Shown here: piece by piece, positions 5,861-9,343 of the stretch | How the letters are laid out: each line of letters opens with the position of its first letter | Numbering within the stretch: position 1 is the stretch's first letter | Origin: Rhodobacteraceae bacterium UBA2553 | GTDB lineage: Bacteria > Pseudomonadota > Alphaproteobacteria > Rhodobacterales > Rhodobacteraceae | Reading direction: 5' to 3' | DNA: 9,343 nt | NCBI GenBank assembly: GCA_002340515.1 | Contig: DDMF01000002.1 | Location: 19,888-29,230 of the forward strand | The notes under the pieces: model-generated | Told to the model about the DNA's origin: nothing | The model's input: only the letters and a program-made list of their open reading frames with translations | Databases searched by the model: none | Made by a program: the position numbers and the translations under genes

Positions 5861-6811
5861 ATGTCGCCAACCGCAATCTACCGCAAATACGAGCTGCAGA
5901 ACTATATCGTTTACCTCGGCTTTATCGCAATTTTCTTGTTTTTCGCGGTCACGCTTCATGACGCGGGTTTTACGTCGACCCGGAACCTGACTAACATACT
6001 GCTGCAAACTGCGCCCGCAACAATCCTGGCAATAGGTTTAGTGTTCGCGCTTTCGGCCGGTGAAATTGATCTTTCCTTTGGGTCAGCCGTCGCGGTATCG
6101 GCGCTTTCGGCTGCGGTTGTTATGCAAGTTTTACCGATGCCATTCGCCATTCTTGCCGGACTTGGCGCTGGACTCGCCGTCGGTGCGTTCAACGGCCTAT
6201 TGGTGGCATGGCTACGGCTACCGTCGTTCCTTGTGACACTCGCAACACTGGGTCTATTCGCGGGCATTGCCCGCACAATGACCGATTTGCGGTCAATTCC
6301 AGTGACGAACGATTTCTTCACCGGGTTTTTTGGATCGGGCAAACTGTTAGGTGTTCCATCGCTGGTGTGGTGGACGATTATCGGCATTGCGATCGGGCAT
6401 GTCGTTTATCGCCACACGCGGTTCGGGGCGCATGTCTTGGCTACTGGCGACAATGCCCGTGCCGCACAAGTTTCGGGGATCAAGGTTCCTCGCATTCGTT
6501 TTATGGTTCTGACTATTTGTGGCGGCTGTGCCGGTCTTGCTGGACTGCTCTATGCAGGCCGCCTTCAGTCTGCCACTTACACGCTTGGCGAAAGTGATCT
6601 GATGATCGTGATTGCAGCCGTGATCGTGGGTGGCACGGCTTTGAACGGCGGCAAAGGGTCAATCATCGGCGCGCTGATTGGATCACTGCTGATGGGGATG
6701 CTGAACAACGGGCTTATCCTGATGGGCCTGCAGGTCTCCGACCAGATGATTGTTCGCGGCCTTATCATTCTCGTCGCTGTGGCAGCATCGCTGCGCGACA
6801 CAACACGCTAA
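5861..6811 (+). CDS. ABC transporter permease (RbsC/FrcC-type, BPD_transp_2)
   Basis: A 316-residue integral membrane protein, close to RbsC in length. GGAG at 5850-5853 precedes the ATG. Hydrophobic segments occur at about residues 15-32, 46-66, 70-88, 92-117, 120-136, 168-182, 213-233, 246-258, 267-285 and 294-309. Family motifs are present: AGEIDLSFGS near 66-75 (relative of GGIDLSVGS), the cytoplasmic coupling loop with TGDNARAAQVSGIKV at 195-209, and VIVGGTALNGGKGS at 255-268. It would form the homodimeric channel for substrate released by the binding protein, energised by the ATPase encoded two genes downstream. The YhfX-like enzyme gene separates it from that ATPase gene by one position, so this transport cluster is interrupted by a metabolic gene. 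Confidence 0.92.
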   Translation: MSPTAIYRKYELQNYIVYLGFIAIFLFFAVTLHDAGFTSTRNLTNILLQTAPATILAIGLVFALSAGEIDLSFGSAVAVSALSAAVVMQVLPMPFAILAGLGAGLAVGAFNGLLVAWLRLPSFLVTLATLGLFAGIARTMTDLRSIPVTNDFFTGFFGSGKLLGVPSLVWWTIIGIAIGHVVYRHTRFGAHVLATGDNARAAQVSGIKVPRIRFMVLTICGGCAGLAGLLYAGRLQSATYTLGESDLMIVIAAVIVGGTALNGGKGSIIGALIGSLLMGMLNNGLILMGLQVSDQMIVRGLIILVAVAASLRDTTR

Positions 6812-6823
6812 AGGGGGGCAACC

Positions 6824-8023
6824 ATGTTTCTTGATCTTCTCACCCGTCGCAACCCAGCCCTGATTGAAGCAGCGATCATGTTGCATCAGGACGGAAAGCT
6901 GCCGGCGAACTGTTACGTGCTTGATCTCGATACTGTCGAAGAGAACGCGCGAATATTCAACGACACCGCAACATCGCTCGGTCTCAAGACATTTGCGATG
7001 ACCAAACAAGTCGGTCGGCATTCTGGCTTTTGTGAAGCTGTGATGCGCGGCGGGATTGATCGCTGTGTGGCGGTAGACATCGCCTGTGCGGTGGCCTGTC
7101 ATCGCGCTGGATTGAAGGTCGGCCATCTGGGTCACCTTGTGCAAATCCCAAGGGGGGAGGCCGACCTCGCGGCCGGATACCTGCAGCCTGATTACTGGAC
7201 GGTCTTTAGCGACGATAAGGCCGACGAAGCCGCACTGGCGGCACGTCGGGCAGGTCGTGATCAAGCGCTGCTTGCGCGCATTCAGACAGAAGGCGATACG
7301 TTTTATCGCGGCCATGAAGGTGGTTTTGACGCAGAAACGATCGTTGAGGTTGCCGACAAGATGGATGCCCGCGACGGCGCGCATTTTGCAGGTATTACCA
7401 CGTTTCCCGCGCTTTTGTTCGATCAGGGCACCCGCAAGGTGAAGACCACTCCGAACCTTGCAACGCTGAACAGGGCCGCAGAGGCCCTCGCCAAAGTCGG
7501 GCGAAGTGGCGTTGAAATCAATGCCCCCGGAACCACATCATCCGCTGTGCTGAAAGCCTTGGCTGATGCCGGCGCGACCCAGTGCGAACCGGGGAACGGC
7601 CTACACGGGACAACACCGCTGCATGCGGTCGAGGACCTGCCGGAACGTCCCGCTGTCCTGTATCTATCGGAAGTCTCACACAGACACGCAGACAAAGCCT
7701 TCTGTTTTGGTGGTGGTCTTTATGTCGATCCGGTCTTTCCGGAATATGATGTACAAGCCATCGTCGGCACGGACGCCGGCGACAAATCCAGGCGATCTGT
7801 TGAAATCCCGAAACGGCAGTCGATTGACTACTACGGCATGATTGATGCAACAGGGACTGCAGGCCCGAAGACGGGCGACAGCGTCATTTTCGGATTTCGC
7901 GGACAGGCTTTCGTCACGCGCGCCTACATCGCCGGAATTTCCGGCATTGCCAGCGGCAATCCTACCGTCACTACCATCGAAAACATTTTCGGCCAGCGCG
8001 AAGCCTGGCCCGACCTGAGGTGA
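6824..8023 (+). CDS. YhfX-like fold-type III PLP-dependent enzyme (alanine racemase-like N-terminal barrel)
   Basis: A 399-residue protein resembling E. coli YhfX from end to end: MFLDLLTRRNPALI at the start, FAMTKQVGRHS at 57-67, GHLGHLVQIP in the 100-110 region, EPGNGLHGTTPL near 258-269, and SIDYYG near 337-342. Lys61 occupies the place of the PLP Schiff-base lysine at the end of the first barrel strand. The TIM-barrel PLP domain (about 30-270) is followed by a beta domain. The family is related to alanine and ornithine racemases; YhfX itself has no firmly known reaction. A polypurine G-run (6813-6818) gives a strong ribosome binding site, and only 12 bases separate it from the permease stop. 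Likely role here is racemising or otherwise altering an amino acid, or an amino sugar part, released from the imported compound. This role is inferred from context alone. Confidence 0.85.
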   Translation: MFLDLLTRRNPALIEAAIMLHQDGKLPANCYVLDLDTVEENARIFNDTATSLGLKTFAMTKQVGRHSGFCEAVMRGGIDRCVAVDIACAVACHRAGLKVGHLGHLVQIPRGEADLAAGYLQPDYWTVFSDDKADEAALAARRAGRDQALLARIQTEGDTFYRGHEGGFDAETIVEVADKMDARDGAHFAGITTFPALLFDQGTRKVKTTPNLATLNRAAEALAKVGRSGVEINAPGTTSSAVLKALADAGATQCEPGNGLHGTTPLHAVEDLPERPAVLYLSEVSHRHADKAFCFGGGLYVDPVFPEYDVQAIVGTDAGDKSRRSVEIPKRQSIDYYGMIDATGTAGPKTGDSVIFGFRGQAFVTRAYIAGISGIASGNPTVTTIENIFGQREAWPDLR

Positions 8024-8027
8024 TCGC

Positions 8028-8765
8028 ATGACACAATCAATCTTATCTTTGACTGACATTCACAAAGCATTCGGTGGCGTCGTCGCAATTGACAATTTTT
8101 CACTGGAACTATTTCCAGGCGAGATTGTGGCGTTGGTCGGCGACAACGGTGCGGGGAAATCGACGTTGATCAAGATCGTATCAGGCGTGCATAAACCGAC
8201 ATCGGGAACAATCCGCCTTGATGGCGACGAAACCAGCTTTTCGGATGCATCCGGCGCTCGCGAAGCAGGGATTGAAGTTGTTTATCAGGACCTCGCTCTT
8301 GCCGATCAGCAACCCGTCTACATGAACATGTTTCTTGGCCGCGAACTGACCAAGCGCCCTTTTGGGCTTTTGGACAAGCGCAAGATGATGGACGACACTC
8401 AGGAATTGGTGGACGAGCTGGACGTGCGCATTCCGTCGGCCCGCGCAACAATCCGGGACCTGTCGGGTGGTCAGCGTCAAGGCATCGCGATCGCCCGCGC
8501 AACTCATTGGGCGAGCAAGCTCATCCTGCTTGATGAACCCACGGCCGCGCTTGGCGTCGCGGAAACTGCACGGGTCGAAGAACTGGTGCACTCTCTGAGA
8601 GAGCGTAACATCGCGATCCTCATCGTCAGCCACAGTCTTGATCAGGTGTTTCGCCTGTCCAACCGGATCTGCGTGCTGCGACGTGGTCAGCAGATCGGCG
8701 TCAAGGAAACTGCGAAAACAGACAAGAATGAAATCATTGCGATGATCACAGGCTTGCAAACCTGA
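8028..8765 (+). CDS. ABC transporter ATP-binding protein (single-domain, FrcA-like sugar importer ATPase)
   Basis: A 245-residue nucleotide-binding protein starting 4 bases after the YhfX-like stop, with GAGGTGA before the ATG. All ABC motifs are intact: Walker A GDNGAGKST at 38-46, Q-loop Gln87 in VVYQD, signature LSGGQRQ at 145-151, Walker B LILLDEP at 165-171 with catalytic Glu170, and His202 in the switch VSHSLDQV. RbsA-type ATPases normally have two tandem domains (about 500 residues); this one has a single domain like FrcA, so a homodimer is expected to drive the RbsC-type permease. It completes the importer with the binding protein and permease encoded upstream. Confidence 0.93.
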   Translation: MTQSILSLTDIHKAFGGVVAIDNFSLELFPGEIVALVGDNGAGKSTLIKIVSGVHKPTSGTIRLDGDETSFSDASGAREAGIEVVYQDLALADQQPVYMNMFLGRELTKRPFGLLDKRKMMDDTQELVDELDVRIPSARATIRDLSGGQRQGIAIARATHWASKLILLDEPTAALGVAETARVEELVHSLRERNIAILIVSHSLDQVFRLSNRICVLRRGQQIGVKETAKTDKNEIIAMITGLQT

Positions 8766-8802
8766 TGCGATCAATCACCACTCCAGTCCCGCGAGGTTTC
8801 TA

Positions 8803-9343
8803 ATGGAAGTGATCATAAGGCCCGACGTCGAAACGGCTGTCGATCTGGTCGTCAGAGTCATCGTTGCTCGGATCAAAGAGAAACCAAACGCCGTTTTGGG
8901 GCTTGCAACCGGCAGAACGATGGAACGGGTCTATGGGCGGCTTGTTGAAAGCGGAGTATCGTTTGCCCGCTGCTGGGCGTTCAATCTGGATGAATACATC
9001 GGACTGCCGCATAGCGATCCGAATTCCTACCGAACCTATATGAACAAGCACTTGTTCGATCATGTGGACATAGACCCCGCAAACACCCATGTGCCGAACG
9101 GTTGTGCAACGGATCTTAAACAGGCGGCGCGGGACTATGAGGCGAAGATAGTCGCGGCGGGCGGGATCGACCTGCAGTTGCTTGGGATCGGCGAAGCAGG
9201 ACATATCGGGTTCAACGAGCCGCTGGCGTCGTTCATGTCACGCACGAGAGACAAATCACTGACCCCGACAACACGTGCCCAGAACGCCGAGATGTTCGGA
9301 GGCGATGCGGACAAGGTGCCAAAACGGGCGCTTACGATGGGGG
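8803..9343 (+). CDS. nagB: Glucosamine-6-phosphate deaminase (partial, C-terminus off right edge)
   Basis: 180 codons of an expected roughly 260 are present, starting MEVIIRPDVETAVDLVV after GAGG at 8793-8796. The family converts glucosamine-6-phosphate to fructose-6-phosphate and ammonia in the cytoplasm. NagB features: LATGRT phosphate-binding turn (34-39), NLDEYIGLP with catalytic Asp63 (61-69), HVDID (87-91), GHIGFNEP with catalytic His134 and Glu139 (133-140), SRTRDK (146-151) and VPKRALTMG before the edge. E. coli Asp141, in GNDGH, aligns with Ala132 (GEAGH) here. The gene lies 37 bases after the ATPase stop and is the clearest pointer that the operon handles an amino sugar. A different amino-sugar phosphate is possible given the changed residue and the unusual neighbours. 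Confidence 0.9.
   Translation, partial: MEVIIRPDVETAVDLVVRVIVARIKEKPNAVLGLATGRTMERVYGRLVESGVSFARCWAFNLDEYIGLPHSDPNSYRTYMNKHLFDHVDIDPANTHVPNGCATDLKQAARDYEAKIVAAGGIDLQLLGIGEAGHIGFNEPLASFMSRTRDKSLTPTTRAQNAEMFGGDADKVPKRALTMG

Noticed and set aside
8181..8774. 197-codon open frame on the minus strand
   Set aside because: Antisense to the ATPase gene, which carries every ABC motif; no independent support.
1..9343. tRNA, rRNA, CRISPR array, insertion sequence or integrase
   Set aside because: No cloverleaf, regularly spaced direct repeats, transposase-like protein or terminal repeats were seen on either strand.

Overview
The window looks like a chromosomal segment of an alphaproteobacterium, most likely a Rhodobacterales (Roseobacter-type) marine bacterium. 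This is judged from moderate GC with GC-ending codons, the RbsC/FrcC-style ABC transporter arrangement and the alphaproteobacterial flavour of the NagB sequence. It is an inference from family resemblance; there is no rRNA or marker gene here.

There are two divergent blocks. The left block (1-1703, minus strand) is an amiC-amiR pair: a cytoplasmic amide-type sensor of periplasmic-binding fold (1571 to 471) overlapping by ATGA an ANTAR antiterminator (474 to beyond the left edge). Its leader holds a strong intrinsic terminator (1594-1638) directly before the amiC ribosome binding site, with two small upstream hairpins. This looks like an ANTAR-controlled attenuator acting on the sensor-antiterminator operon itself. 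The controlled catabolic or transport genes would lie off the left edge.

From 1704 to 2233 no convincing gene is seen. The stretch contains an imperfect inverted repeat, a 10-bp palindrome and, at its right end, a TTGACA promoter element with an operator-like repeat.

The right block (2234 to the right edge, plus strand) is one tightly spaced seven-gene operon: a ROK-family HTH regulator, an M20 metallohydrolase, a type-1 periplasmic binding protein, an RbsC-type permease, a YhfX-like fold-type III PLP enzyme, a single-domain ABC ATPase, and a glucosamine-6-phosphate deaminase (NagB) cut by the window end. The first two genes overlap by ATGA. A stem-loop without a U-tract sits between the binding-protein and permease genes. 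The binding protein, permease and ATPase form a complete importer, and NagB points to an amino sugar feeding fructose-6-phosphate. The M20 hydrolase and the YhfX-like enzyme are not part of standard GlcNAc pathways. The best working idea is uptake and breakdown of an acyl- or amino-acid-conjugated amino sugar: the hydrolase would split the amide, the PLP enzyme would handle the amino acid part, and NagB would deaminate the sugar phosphate. The substrate is unknown, and this operon is the most interesting candidate for an undescribed pathway in the window.
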